A stretch of 64,000 nucleotides of DNA from Ctena decussata (taxonomy: Eukaryota; Mollusca; Bivalvia; Lucinida; Lucinidae), in assembly GCA_963989385.1 (NCBI GenBank), contig OZ022502.1, forward strand, positions 52,073,454 to 52,137,453, read 5' to 3'. How positions within the stretch are numbered: position 1 is the stretch's first letter; every line of letters starts with the position of its first letter. A program made the position numbers and the translations under genes. This document shows positions 14,501 to 22,319 of this stretch, piece by piece. Under the pieces are notes generated by a model. That model ran no database searches and was not told where the DNA came from. It saw nothing but the letters and a program-made list of their open reading frames with translations.

Positions 14501-17500
14501 ACGGTTAAAATCATCTATCAACAATAAATCCACAATTCTGCCTTATCTTAGGTGTGGATGAGCGCACTAGCTCCTTGTTGAACGCACTAGCTCCATGTCG
14601 AGCGCTCTAGCTCAGGCAGAAATTTTGTCAATATTGTCCAGGTACGTAATCTCCACCCACGCTTTTTTGCTTATTTGTGACTTTTTATGCTTGAATTTAC
14701 CAGGGATGGTGCTTTAGAGGGTCTGAACGCTATAGTTTGGACGGAAAATGAAAAAATCGTGTACCCAAATCTCCATATTGACAGAAATTGGTGGATTTTT
14801 AGTTCGGTGTTTCAAACATTTGCCACAAGTTAGTTCAAGCCCTGCACATTTCTGCGGCGAACTCCGACGGGGAATAAAGTTGAATCATATCTACACACAA
14901 TTGCATCGGCAGTTGTTTCCTGGGATCGCTAATAAAGAAATACAAGAGGGCCATGAGGCCCTGAATCGCTCACCTGCGCAATTGGCAAAGTGGCTTTTTC
15001 TTATGTCTGAATTGCCCAAATATGAGTTTTGGGTCAAAAGTGAAAGAATGACCATGACTTCTTGTACTCATAAATCATCATGTACGCATTAAGACAAGCA
15101 TACATAGCATTTTAGGCCAAAATCTTCAAACCTATCCATGAAATCTTATGTTCTAGCATTTTCCCATATTTGACCATGCCGCTAAAATGGTCAAGGTAAA
15201 CCCAAGGTCATAATTTGAACAGTCTTTGTAGGACTCTAGTACTCCATGCTACTTAACCAAGTTTACAGGCTATTGGTGTATCGGTTCTGGAGAAGAAAAT
15301 ATTATAGGTTTATACCATAAATGGGTATGGCGGCCATGTTGGTCATGTGACCTGGACCATTTGAACAAATATTTGTTCAATCAAGCTCTGGAGGCTCTAT
15401 ATGAAATGTGTTAACAATTGGCTCTTTGCCTTTTGAGGAAATGTTTGAAAATGTCAAAATATGAGAGATCTGAGTTACCTTGAATGACCTTGACCTCTTG
15501 TACTCATAATTCTTCATGACCTCATTAAGATGACCGTATATACCAATTTTTAGGCCTAAATCTTCAAAACTTCCCATGAAATCTTATGTTCTAGCATTTT
15601 CCCATATTTGACCTTGCAATAAAAAAGGTCAAGGTCAACCCAAGGTCATAATTTGAATAATCTTGATAGTACTGGAGTACCCAATGCTACATACCAAGTT
15701 TAAAGGCCATCTGTCAAATGGTTCTGGAGAAGAATATTTTTAAAGGTTTTTACCATATATGGGCATGGCAGCCATGTTGGTCATGTGACCTGGACCGTTT
15801 GAATTAATTTTTGTTCCCTCTAGCCCTGGAGGCTCTATATGAAATTTGGTTACAATATGCCCAGTGGTTTTTGAGGAGATTGTTTGGAGAAGAAGATTTT
15901 TTAAAGGTTTTTACCATATATGGGCATGGCCGCCATGTTGGTCATGTGACCCAGACCATTTGAAGAAATTTTCCTTCCTGCAACCCCTGAAGGCTGTTTA
16001 TGAAATGTGTTTACAATTTGCTCAGTGGCTTTTAAGAAGAAGTTTGAAATAGTCAAACCATGAGAATTCTGGGTCAAAATGTTAAAGAACAACTTTGACC
16101 ATTTGTACTCACAAATCTTCATGTACTCATTAAGATGACTATTATCCAATTGTTAGGCTTAAATCTTCAAAACTTTCCATGGAATCTTATGTTCCAGCAT
16201 TTTTCCATATTTGACCTTGCTGTAAAATGGTCAAGGTCAACCCAAGGTCAACATTTTAAACAATCTTGATAGAACTGGAATACCCAATTCTACATACCAA
16301 GTTTAAAGGCCATCTGTCAAATGGTTCTGGAGAAGAAGATTTTTAAAGGTTTTTACCATATATGGGCATGGCAGCCATGTTGGTCATGTGACCTGGACCG
16401 TTTGAATTTATTTTTGTTCCCTCTAGCCCTGGAGGCTCTATATGAAATTTGGTTACAATTCCCCCAGTGGTTTTTGAGGAGATTGTTTGAAATTGTCAAA
16501 ATATGAGAGTTCTGGGTCAAAGGTCAACGAATGACCTTGACCTTTTGTACTTATGAATCTTCATGTACTCATTAAGATGACTGCATACTCCAATTTTTAG
16601 GCCTTAATCTTCAAAACTTTTCAAGAAATCTTATGTTCTAGCATTTTCCCATATTTGACCTTGCCGTAAATAAGGTCAAGGTCAACCCAAGGTCTTCATT
16701 TGAACAATCTTGATAGTACTTGAGCACTCGATGCTACATACCAAGTTTCAAGGCGATCGGTCAACTGGTTCTGGAGAAGAAGATTTTTAAAGGTTTTCGC
16801 CATATATGGGCGTGGCCGCCATGTTGGTCATGTGACCAGGACCGTATGAATACATTTTTGCTCCCTCAAACCCTGGAGGCTCTATATGAAATTTGGTTCC
16901 AACTGGCCAAATGACTTTTGAGAAGATTGTTTGAAATTGTCAAAATATCAGAGTTCTGGGTCAAAGGTCAAAACATGACCTTGACCTCTCGTACTCCTAA
17001 ATCTTCATGTAATCATTAAGATGATTGTAGATACCAATTTTTAGCCTAAAATCTTCAACGTTTTTCAAGATACCTTATGTTCTAGCATTTTGCCATATAA
17101 AAGCACAAGGAAGCAAATTTGACCTTACCGTAAAAAAGGTCAAGGTCAACCCAAGGTCATAATTTGAACAAACTTAGTAGTACTTGCACACCCGATGCTA
17201 CATACCAAGTTACAAGGCCATCCGCCTGTTGGTTCTGGAGAAGAAGATTTTTTTAGGTTTTTACCATATATGGGCATGGCGGCCATATTGGTCATGTGAC
17301 CAGGACCGTTTGAACAACTTTTTGTTCCCCCTTCCTCTGGAGGCCACATATGAAATTTGGTTATAATTGGCCCAGCGGTTTCAGAGGAGAAGTCGTTTGA
17401 AATTGTTGACGGACGGACGGACGACGGACGGACGACGACGGACCCTTACCATCCTATAAGCTCCCCCGGAGCCGCTGGCTCAGGTGAGCTAAAAAATTGA

Positions 17501-20091
17501 TAAAATTCGTCAAGACCTACCTTTGTTTACTGATTTTCTGTCGACAGCACTAGCTCGCGGGTTCCCGGATGTGACGAGGGAACGAAATTCCATTGACTCA
17601 TTTTGGAGCTAGTTCCACTGATTACCACCCGTGGTGTGCAAGAAAAAGTATCTTTCATCGGTGTGAGAAGCAGGTAGAAAAATCCGTCACCCGGCATCAC
17701 GAGGCTTGCCTCGTGGTGCCAAACAGTGACCCCCATGACGGATTTTTCTATCCACACCTCACGCCTATGAAAGATACTTATAGTCCTTTTTAATAGTATT
17801 TCTGTCATATCAAGATGATTGCAGGGTAATAACAATAATGAAAGCCTGTTGCAATGAAACCCAATTTACGATTGGAACGGTTTCTGCCTCCAGCAGGTCT
17901 CGAACCTGGGACCGCAAGATCAGCAGGTCAGCTCTACCAGGGCTCCAAAATAACATTGAGATAGACAAGCCAAAAGAAACAGTGTACTGTTCTTAAAGGA
18001 GCAACTGCATTGTTTGCAGTTCAACCAACATCTTCTAAGACGCTAAAAGGAGTCAACTCAAAGATGAAATAGCCAACCCGGGTTCGAGGTTATAAAACTT
18101 GAGAATAATCTCAAACTCAAAATAAAGCACACTGATTGGCTGCTTCCGAGCATATGCTCGGAAGCAACCAATCAGTGTGCATTATTTTGAGTTTGAGAAT
18201 GTACTCAAGTTTTAAAACCTTTGGGCCAGGTTTGCTATTTATGTAAGCATTTCTTATCAATTTCAGAAATGTACAGCTAGATCATAAGGGTGAATGCAAA
18301 AACCCTTGTGTGTGCACCATGGACTACCGACCTGTTTGTGGTACTGATGGCAAAACATATCCTAATGAGTGTTCTATGAACTGCAAGTAAGTTATCATTT
18401 TACCCCTTTTATTAATGATAATTGAGCCAAGACATGACAAAACAAACAATGTGGTTGTGCGCCCAGCGTAGACTCAGATCAGCCTGGGCATCCGCCCAGT
18501 CTGATCAAAGTCTTCGCTGTCTGCATGAAGGTAGCTTAGACCCTTAGCTACTGTTTGAGCACTTAACAAAGAGTCTGATCAAACTAGGCAGCTGCCCAGG
18601 CTGATCTGAGTCTTCGCTGGGCACACAACCATTTTGTTGCTTTTCTCGTGTCGCGACTCTATTATGTTTTTTTAGCTTTCACAGTGGTATGAATTTTAGT
18701 AACTTTTTTGTCGTTTGAGTTAGTGTTTATGGATGTGCAAGTGCACATGTTTGTTTGTGCTATAATTGATCCCACAGAATGTCTTTTCCTTAAAGGTCAC
18801 TTGAACAAATGTACCCTATAACTACAATCGGGCAAAAACATGAGTTCTCACCAGACACATCTACGTCAAAGATACCAACTTGAACTTCCTCCAAGAATAA
18901 TGGCATTAAATCTGGTCTGACTGCACATGCACAATATGTAAACAGCAGTACATTGGAGAAACGAAACGAGAACAATGGTACAAAATGGAAAACACCCGAG
19001 AGACACTCTAGTGTCATTCCATTTTAACCTTTCCGGCCATAAAGCAGAAAACAAGCTTTTCCAGAGCATTAACACTCTCTCATTTAACATAGAAAGTGAT
19101 TTATCTACAGTAATGTATTGTGAATGCAAAAAATACTGGATATATCAGCTCCATACACTGAAACTTTGTCTTAATGTATTTGGCTGGATGATTGAAAACC
19201 ACTCATTCTTTTATAGATTTAAACAAAGTAACACAATGCGAAGGAAACTGTGGCCAATCTGATTGTAGTCTTAGATGTCTGCACCATCTGCCCAAGGCTA
19301 ATTCAGTAACACCAAAATCACTGATATCAGAGCTCCAAGTAAGACGAGTATTTGAGGATAAGTCTAAGATAATTTTTCTTATTTCTCCATAAAAACATAC
19401 ATTGTGACTCCTCAGTAGAACCCTTTCGGCAAGATGGTTCTAATGAGGGGTCACAACAAAACAACAAATGTTTTCATGGAGAATTATAGAAAACTATCCC
19501 TAAATTATCCCTGTTCCTCCTTCATATCTGGAGCCTTGGCAGATGTGCAGATCGAGTAGTACCCTAATGTGCTTATGTATTGGGACACCTACAACCACTA
19601 ATTTTCCATTTGTCCCAAATGGAAAATTAATGGTTTTTAGGTGTCACAATATTTAAGCACATGAGGGTATTTGCTGTATATCTACCATCTTGCACCACAT
19701 CACATATTGTATTTATATTAACAGGGGTGTTGTCAAGAACAGAAATGGCGAATGCTGAACATTCAGAGACACAATACCAACTAAATTCAAGTAAGGAAAT
19801 ATATTTGCTATTCAAAATTTTATGCATTGCCATTTATTTAAACAAAACCATTTAGCAACCTCAACCTTTTTTCTACAAGCCTGTGCTGTCAGACTGCTCT
19901 TTTGCTATTTGATGTGTATTAAACACCCCAGAAAATGCACTCACATGTCTTATACATCTTAAGGTTTACGAATACAGGGGCAGCAACTTTGCCATTTTCA
20001 GTTTTGTCCCCTTTCTGATGGGGATAAATGTTTGGTTTGATGCAGTCTTTCCTTTCCTTTAAGAATAGATCCCATTTTTTTTTTTTTTTTT

Positions 20092-20122
<31 letters not shown>

Positions 20123-21750
20123 GGGGGGGTAGGCTAAGTTCCCCAGATAAGCAAACAGGAAGTCACAAAAGTTGTTTCCCTTTCTCAAAGACAGTAGACA
20201 AACATGAATGAGTATCTATACAACTTAAACAGGGAAGCTGCATCTTGTGGTATATAAAGGATTTTTAACTTGCTCAGTGTAAGATCGATTTTTATTTCAC
20301 CCAATAAGCTCCAAAAGCAGTATTTAAACCTCTGGTGAAGCCACGAGTGAAAATATCACCTGATGTTCATGAGTGCAATATAAATTGATCTTACACTGAA
20401 AAAATGGATTTTTCTGTTTCTTTTTTCTGCTTTAAAATTGCAATAATTCAGTTTATTCCGATGTGTCAGCCATCATAAAGGAGACACAACTTTTTTCCCA
20501 GCCGTTTTGCGTCAATTTTTTATGCTTCCAAGGTGCTTTCTGGATATAATATTGGCTGTAAATAAGTTTGGAACTGAAAAATAGCTCGACATTTTAGATC
20601 TCAAGGAATATGCTAAGAAAGAATGCCTGCAGGAGTCATAGGGGGCCTGACATGGTGTGCATTAAAATGATACTGACACTTTAAGTGACATCATTTGAGC
20701 CGTGAAGTTGTTGTGGTTGTGCGCCCAGCGCAGACTCAGATCAACCTGGTCATCCGCCCAGTCTGATCAGAGTCTTCCCTGTCCGCATGGAGGTAGTCTA
20801 GACCCTTAGCTACCCTTTGAGCACTTAACAAAGAGTCTGATCAAACTGGGCAGATGCCCTGACTGATCTGAGTCTACAATGGGTGCACAACCACATTGTT
20901 GGTTTTGTCGTGTCTTGGCTCATTTACATTGTAATGACCTGTAAACATGCCTGACATAATTGATACGGTTAAGCCAATCAATCTTCAAATAAATGAGAAA
21001 CCCCTAGTTTTGAAACAGTGAAATTAATGTGATAAACATTAAGAGTATCAGTTTCTGTTTCACCAAAAAATCTCTATAATTCATTGAAAAGTATAAAAGA
21101 AAATGGCACAAACCTGCAGGTTTGTCTGTGTATGAGCCTTTGGATTATGGCTGAGAACTGGCCCTGAGAATATAGCTCAACTTAGCTGAGCATGAAATTT
21201 TACCTGCTAATAAGTAGCAAATTACTGTTAAGTGCAGTTGTTTTCATGCTCAGTTTAGCTGAGTATCAAATTTTCTTTGCTTATAAATATCAAAATGCCA
21301 ACATTAGTTGGCATTTTCATATTCATCAGCAGAGAAAACTTCATGCTCAGCTGAGATGAGCACAAAAAAAAGTTTTATAACCTGGGGGCCAGGTTGTTTC
21401 ATGTCAAAAACTCATACTTCAATCTTTGCTTGATTAAAACACCCTTATTTTCTAATATGAGCCACGACACGAGAAAACCAACAATGTGGTTGTGCACCCA
21501 GTGCAGACTCAGATCAGCCTGGGCATCCGCCCAGTCTGATCAGAGTCTTAGCTGTCTGCATGGAGGTAGCTTAGACCCTTAGCTACCCTTCAAGCCCTAA
21601 GCGAAGAGTCTGATCCGACTGGGCGGACACCCAGGCTGATCTGAGTCTGCGCTGGGCGCACAACCACATTGTTGGTTTTCTCGTGTCGCGGCTCAATTAT
21701 TTCCTTGTCTGCTTTCTTATTTCAGACTGAAGGGGAATGGACTTCTCTAG
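873..21750 (+). CDS. Multi-Kazal serine protease inhibitor gene, 3' part (seven exons)
   Basis: Coding exons: 873-986, 3608-3724, 5397-5519, 6695-7254 (split by a transposon), 7753-7872, 18267-18386 and 21726-21750. Each Kazal exon starts after an AG acceptor with the last base of a split codon and ends two bases into a codon before GTAAG/GTAAA, so all are phase 2-2 and a multiple of three. Each carries C-x-C-x7-C-x10-C-x3-C with the family core PVCGxDGxTYxNxC; the sixth Kazal cysteine lies in the GEC (GDC in the second exon) near the start of the following exon, so one domain spans two exons. Kazal domains are secreted, substrate-like inhibitors of serine proteases. The signal peptide and first exons would be left of the window. 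Short C1-C2 spacing is usual in invertebrate multi-Kazal proteins. Exact orthology is not recognised. Confidence 0.85.
1014..2423. repeat. Short MITE interrupted by a larger repeat element
   Basis: The left piece (about 1014-1040) begins CTGGACCCAGTTGTTCAAA and the right piece (about 2220-2423) ends with its approximate complement TTTGAACTGGGCCC. Related sequence ending in AGCATTGTTAGCC-type words occurs near 23700-23870, 58787-58995 and 62280-62480. The middle is occupied by a different element (1041-2219), so this is a nested insertion. Confidence 0.5.
1041..2219 (+). repeat. GAGCAAGTGAGC element with about 175-bp internal tandem repeats
   Basis: Starts GAGCAAGTGAGC followed by GTATACCCCCGGCCAGTGCC; ends TATACCCCTCGACATAC...CCGGGTATAAT, giving a short subterminal inverted repeat (TATACCC/GGGTATA). 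Inside, a block with TGTGACCTTGACCT recurs near 1265, 1440, 1616, 1795 and 1965, about every 175 bp. A GGAC/GGACGGAC stretch lies near 2123-2170. A second copy is at 38723-40395. No protein-coding frame seen. Confidence 0.65.
2945..3022. repeat. CATGACGTC palindromic short repeat, copy 1
   Basis: Short palindrome ending GACGTCATGTGCCTGCTGGG; its left part is the approximate complement (CCTAGCAGGGACATGACG). A sister copy is at 3239-3336. Confidence 0.5.
3239..3336. repeat. CATGACGTC palindromic short repeat, copy 2
   Basis: Begins CCCAGCAGGCACATGACGT and ends GACGTCATGTGCCCGCT, an inverted repeat of about 18 bp around a core rich in CGTC/GACG words. Likely a very short MITE. Confidence 0.6.
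3608..3724 (+). CDS. Kazal exon 2, predicted P1 Met
   Basis: 117 nt, phase 2-2. Cysteine pattern GDC-TLCIC-x7-C-x10-C-x3-C is intact. P1 by position is Met (CTM), which in Kazal inhibitors suits elastase-, chymotrypsin- or subtilisin-like enzymes. Acceptor TTTTCAG, donor GC|GTAAGC. Confidence 0.85.
4179..4972. repeat. Inverted-repeat element with ATGCGTAATG tandem ends
   Basis: Left end carries repeated GATGCGTAATG words (4195-4250); right end carries the complement (CATTACGCATC words, 4910-4960). A 13-bp direct repeat ACCCGATGAAAGA flanks the element at 4166-4178 and 4973-4985. The interior has no convincing coding frame. A non-autonomous DNA element of unknown superfamily. Confidence 0.6.
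5397..5519 (+). CDS. Kazal exon 3, predicted P1 Ala
   Basis: 123 nt, phase 2-2, intact C1-C5 ([18 protein letters not shown]...C-SMD-C). P1 by position is Ala. Acceptor TTTTGCAG, donor AA|GTAAGG. Confidence 0.87.
5549..5590. repeat. (TC)n microsatellite
   Basis: Uninterrupted TC dinucleotide run of 42 bases, starting 29 bases after the exon-3 donor. Confidence 0.95.
5911..6142. repeat. GAGCCGCGACACGA palindromic MITE, copy 3 (diverged)
   Basis: Left end GAACCGCAACACGAG, right end CATGTCATGGCTCA; internal arms match the family (CAGATCAACCTGGGCATTC and complement). Confidence 0.7.
6472..6680. repeat. CTTAAAGCRCCAAA palindromic MITE
   Basis: Palindromic repeat with GAACCCTTAAAGCACCAAA at the left and TTTTTGGTGCTCTAAAG at the right; the centre has complementary GATTCAAATGAGGC/GCCTCATTTGGATC. 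A better-preserved copy lies at 63508-63697 and a partial one near 24130. Confidence 0.5.
6695..7254 (+). pseudogene. Kazal exon 4, split by a transposon (predicted P1 Arg)
   Basis: The left part (6695-6796) encodes the expected [10 protein letters not shown]...[12 protein letters not shown] and ends in the middle of the TYPN motif. The right part (7232-7254) resumes exactly with Asn-Lys-Cys-Thr-Met-Glu-Cys and a good donor (GA|GTAAGG). Joined without the insert, the exon would be 123 nt like its neighbours. Read through, the insert brings an in-frame stop near 6909. P1 by position is Arg (CTR). Because the exon is phase-symmetric, skipping it would keep the rest of the gene in frame. This could be an allele-specific insertion. 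Confidence 0.8.
6797..7231. mobile_element. MITE inserted in Kazal exon 4
   Basis: About 435 bp lying between two halves of one Kazal codon block. It contains a strong internal palindrome (about 7078-7228, centre near 7153) with GTGTAAACTACATTGGGTCAC and its complement as stem. TAA is found at both borders and may be the target-site duplication. No coding capacity. Confidence 0.75.
7400..7633. repeat. Palindromic MITE with perfect-stem core
   Basis: Left end GGGGTCATATTTATAAAAC is mirrored by GTTTTATAAATATAGCCCC. The central stem (GCTCTGGAGGAACAGTC / GACTGTTCCTCCAGAGC) is perfect around about 7513. Lies in the intron between Kazal exons 4 and 5. Confidence 0.7.
7753..7872 (+). CDS. Kazal exon 5, predicted P1 Tyr
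   Basis: 120 nt, phase 2-2, intact ([34 protein letters not shown]). P1 by position is Tyr, which would suit chymotrypsin-like targets. It supplies the sixth cysteine for the domain of the preceding spliced exon. Donor GA|GTAAAG. Confidence 0.87.
8555..12258 (-). mobile_element. CTCACCTG-type element with 145-bp satellite arrays, nested in left arm
   Basis: Starts AGCTCACCTGAGCCGAAGGC, which is the complement of the family 3' end; the other border ends GGGCTACTTG. The interrupted foldback arm resumes at once after a TTTT shared by both borders. A head block of about 630 bp occurs twice (8555 and 10055), each followed by 5-6 tandem units of about 145 bp, each unit with GGTCAAGGTCACTG (near 9306, 9451, 9596, 9740, 9886, 10031 and 10801-11382). 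No protein-coding frame. Confidence 0.75.
14943..17493 (+). mobile_element. CTCACCTG-type element nested in right foldback arm
   Basis: Begins CAAGAGGGCCATGAGGCCC (hairpin) then CGCTCACCTG; ends in hairpin GAGCCGCTGGCTC then AGGTGAGCTAAAA. The interrupted arm continues at both sides (AATAAAGAAATA / AAATTGATAAAATTC). It contains diverged tandem units of roughly 450-600 bp, each with GGTCAAGGTCAACCCAAGG and the phrase CATATATGGGCATGGCGGCC. A GGACGGACGGACGAC stretch sits near the 3' end (17408). No coding frame. Confidence 0.75.
17641..17786. repeat. Hairpin repeat next to the foldback's right end
   Basis: AAAGTATCTTTCATCGGTGTGAG ... is mirrored (with mismatches) by CTCACGCCTATGAAAGATACTT, with a core GGCATCACGAGGC/GCCTCGTGGTGCC around 17703. 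A separate short palindromic element, or an outer part of the foldback. Confidence 0.6.
17800..17946 (-). repeat. tRNA-headed SINE copy 1
   Basis: On the minus strand the head reads AGCCCTGGTAGAGCTGACC (A-box-like) and then GGTCCCAGGTTCGAGACC (B-box-like), with tRNA-like spacing. The downstream tail contains the complement of TTCTGTCATATCAAGATGA, shared with the copy at 32735-32882. Too diverged and wrongly extended to be a functional tRNA. Confidence 0.6.
18086..18221. repeat. GAGGTTATAAAACTTGAG near-perfect palindrome, copy 1
   Basis: Arms of about 65 bp: GAGGTTATAAAACTTGAG at the left and its near complement at the right (CTCAAGTTTTAAAACC), with TTGGCTGCTTCCGAGC/GCTCGGAAGCAACCAA at the centre. 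It sits about 45 bp upstream of Kazal exon 6. A second copy is at 28629-28763. Confidence 0.75.
18267..18386 (+). CDS. Kazal exon 6, predicted P1 Met
   Basis: 120 nt, phase 2-2, intact C1-C5 ([24 protein letters not shown]). P1 by position is Met. The preceding intron (7873-18266) is the longest in the gene, swollen by the foldback. Donor AA|GTAAGT. Confidence 0.87.
18424..18662. repeat. GAGCCGCGACACGA palindromic MITE, copy 4
   Basis: Left end GAGCCAAGACATGAC, right end TCGTGTCGCGACTC; internal arms match the family. Confidence 0.75.
18780..19185 (+). pseudogene. GIY-YIG endonuclease fragment (Penelope-like element remnant)
   Basis: From about 18924 one frame reads [17 protein letters not shown], a good match to the GIY-YIG start of Penelope-like endonucleases (C-x-C-x-x-C-x-x-x-YIGET). 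After a frame change near 18970-18990 the adjacent frame reads [10 protein letters not shown] and then [11 protein letters not shown], the usual following landmarks (H-F-N...GH...E/K-x-W-I-x-x-L). The reverse transcriptase portion was not found nearby, so this is a broken 3' remnant. Confidence 0.6.
19328..19535. repeat. GAGCTCCA-ended palindromic MITE
   Basis: Left GAGCTCCAAGTAAGACG...ATAATTTTTCTTATTTCTCC is mirrored by CATGGAGAATTATAG...TATCTGGAGCC; the centre has ACCCTTTCGG/GATGGTTC. Related pieces occur near 26969, 34155, 34510, 36110, 56700 and 61306. Confidence 0.5.
19556..19674. repeat. Near-perfect palindrome, TACCCTAATGTGCTTA termini
   Basis: Arms of about 55 bp: TACCCTAATGTGCTTATG at the left and CTTAAGCACATGAGGGTA-like at the right, meeting at CATTTG/TCCCAAATG near 19613. 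A hairpin-type MITE. Confidence 0.65.
19960..20225. repeat. GGAGCAAATTC-family MITE with expanded T27-G28 tract
   Basis: Matches the family seen at 25495-25735 and elsewhere by its flanks (CAACTTTGCCATTTTCAGTTTTG at the left, GCAAACAGGAAGTCACAAAAG at the right). Its centre carries T27 (20075-20101) directly followed by G28 (20102-20129). Confidence 0.6.
20697..20925. repeat. GAGCCGCGACACGA palindromic MITE, copy 5
   Basis: Left GAGCCGTGAAGTTG (diverged), right TCGTGTCTTGGCTC; internal GACTCAGATCAACCTGG and complement. Confidence 0.7.
21165..21390. repeat. GCTCAACTTAGCTGAGCATGAAA palindromic MITE
   Basis: Several copies of the AGCTGAGCATGAAATTTT word in both orientations around a core GCCAACATTAGTTGGC; right end AAAGTTTTATAACCTGGGGGCC. 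A cleaner copy is at 58277-58517. The right terminus resembles that of the palindromes at 18086 and 28629. Confidence 0.6.
21458..21697. repeat. GAGCCGCGACACGA palindromic MITE, copy 6
   Basis: Well-preserved termini (GAGCCACGACACGAG / CTCGTGTCGCGGCTC); it ends 28 bases before the acceptor of the terminal Kazal-gene exon. Confidence 0.8.
21726..21750 (+). CDS. Terminal coding exon of the Kazal gene
   Basis: After TTATTTCAG at 21725, the split codon completes and reads Leu-Lys-Gly-Asn-Gly-Leu-Leu-stop (TAG 21748-21750). The phase (2) matches the previous donor. It contains no cysteine, so the last Kazal domain would lack its sixth cysteine if this is the true next exon. An unrecognised exon between 18387 and 21725, or an alternative end, cannot be excluded. 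Confidence 0.55.
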
Positions 21751-22135
21751 AAAGCTAACAAGAACTCCGTGGAACGCTGTGTCGCACCTGCTTTGCACCT
21801 GAACATTAAGAACTCAAAGAAAATATAAGTCTGACACATATTTTTGGTCAAAATTCATTTGGTTTTTCTTGAGATATTGTCTGTTTCATATTTTTCACTA
21901 TTTTAATAGAGAGAACCATGTGTGCAGTGGTTTCAGAGAATAAATCTTTTGAATGGACTTAAAAGCTAGGGTCGACGTAAATTGTGAACGGGCGGATGGA
22001 TGGACGGTCTGACTGATGGACGGACGGAAAACCAGATGCCTATATAACACCTTGCTAAACCAGATGCGACAAAACTGATACTGCACTTTAGAATGCCTAT
22101 TGCCTATTTACTTGTCATGATATACTAATAAACAT
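21751..22135 (+). other. Likely 3' UTR of the Kazal gene
   Basis: Non-coding sequence after the stop. Candidate AATAAA polyadenylation signals at 21939-21944 and 22127-22132. The part after about 21900 looks repeat-derived (GGACGGACGG words, TATATAACACC), so the first signal may be the native one. Confidence 0.4.
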
Positions 22136-22319
22136 TTCTTGCGCTCATTACTTGTATTTATTTGCTTTCAATCCATATGTCATCAGTCTCAATAAATATA
22201 TACAGGATCTTACACTCGGCGAGTTTCATAAATTTCATATGAAATGACCACGAGCGTAAGATTCTGTTTATCATATGACCCCTTAAAATGGGATTTTAAC
22301 GCCTTCAAACTCAACATTA

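Larger units (their letters stand above)
8225..17639. mobile_element. Giant foldback (inverted-repeat) element with two nested insertions
   Basis: Outer ends CACGGGTGGTAATCAGTGG (left) and CCACTGATTACCACCCGTGG (right). Subtracting the nested elements, the left arm is 8225-8554 plus 12259-13497 and the right arm is 13505-14942 plus 17494-17639, about 1.57 kb each, with only scattered mismatches, around a spacer of a few bases near 13501. The arms contain smaller repeated hairpin modules (TGTTTGGTRAAT...; TATTGCCCC...). No transposase frame found and no target-site duplication recognised. The structure recalls Foldback/Galileo-type elements, but that label is by shape only. It fills most of the intron between Kazal exons 5 and 6. 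Confidence 0.8.

Noticed and set aside
17880..17946. A functional tRNA gene on the minus strand
   Set aside because: A and B boxes are recognisable but no cloverleaf with proper acceptor stem could be drawn, and the sequence continues into a shared SINE tail.
19192..19392. A cysteine-rich exon ([14 protein letters not shown]) as the missing last Kazal exon
   Set aside because: Joined with the phase of the 18386 donor at the nearby AG, the frame reads a different, cysteine-free peptide ending in a stop; it also overlaps the Penelope-like remnant.
19919..20188. Minus-strand frame with poly-Pro/poly-Lys
   Set aside because: It is the translation of the T27-G28 homopolymer tract inside a MITE.
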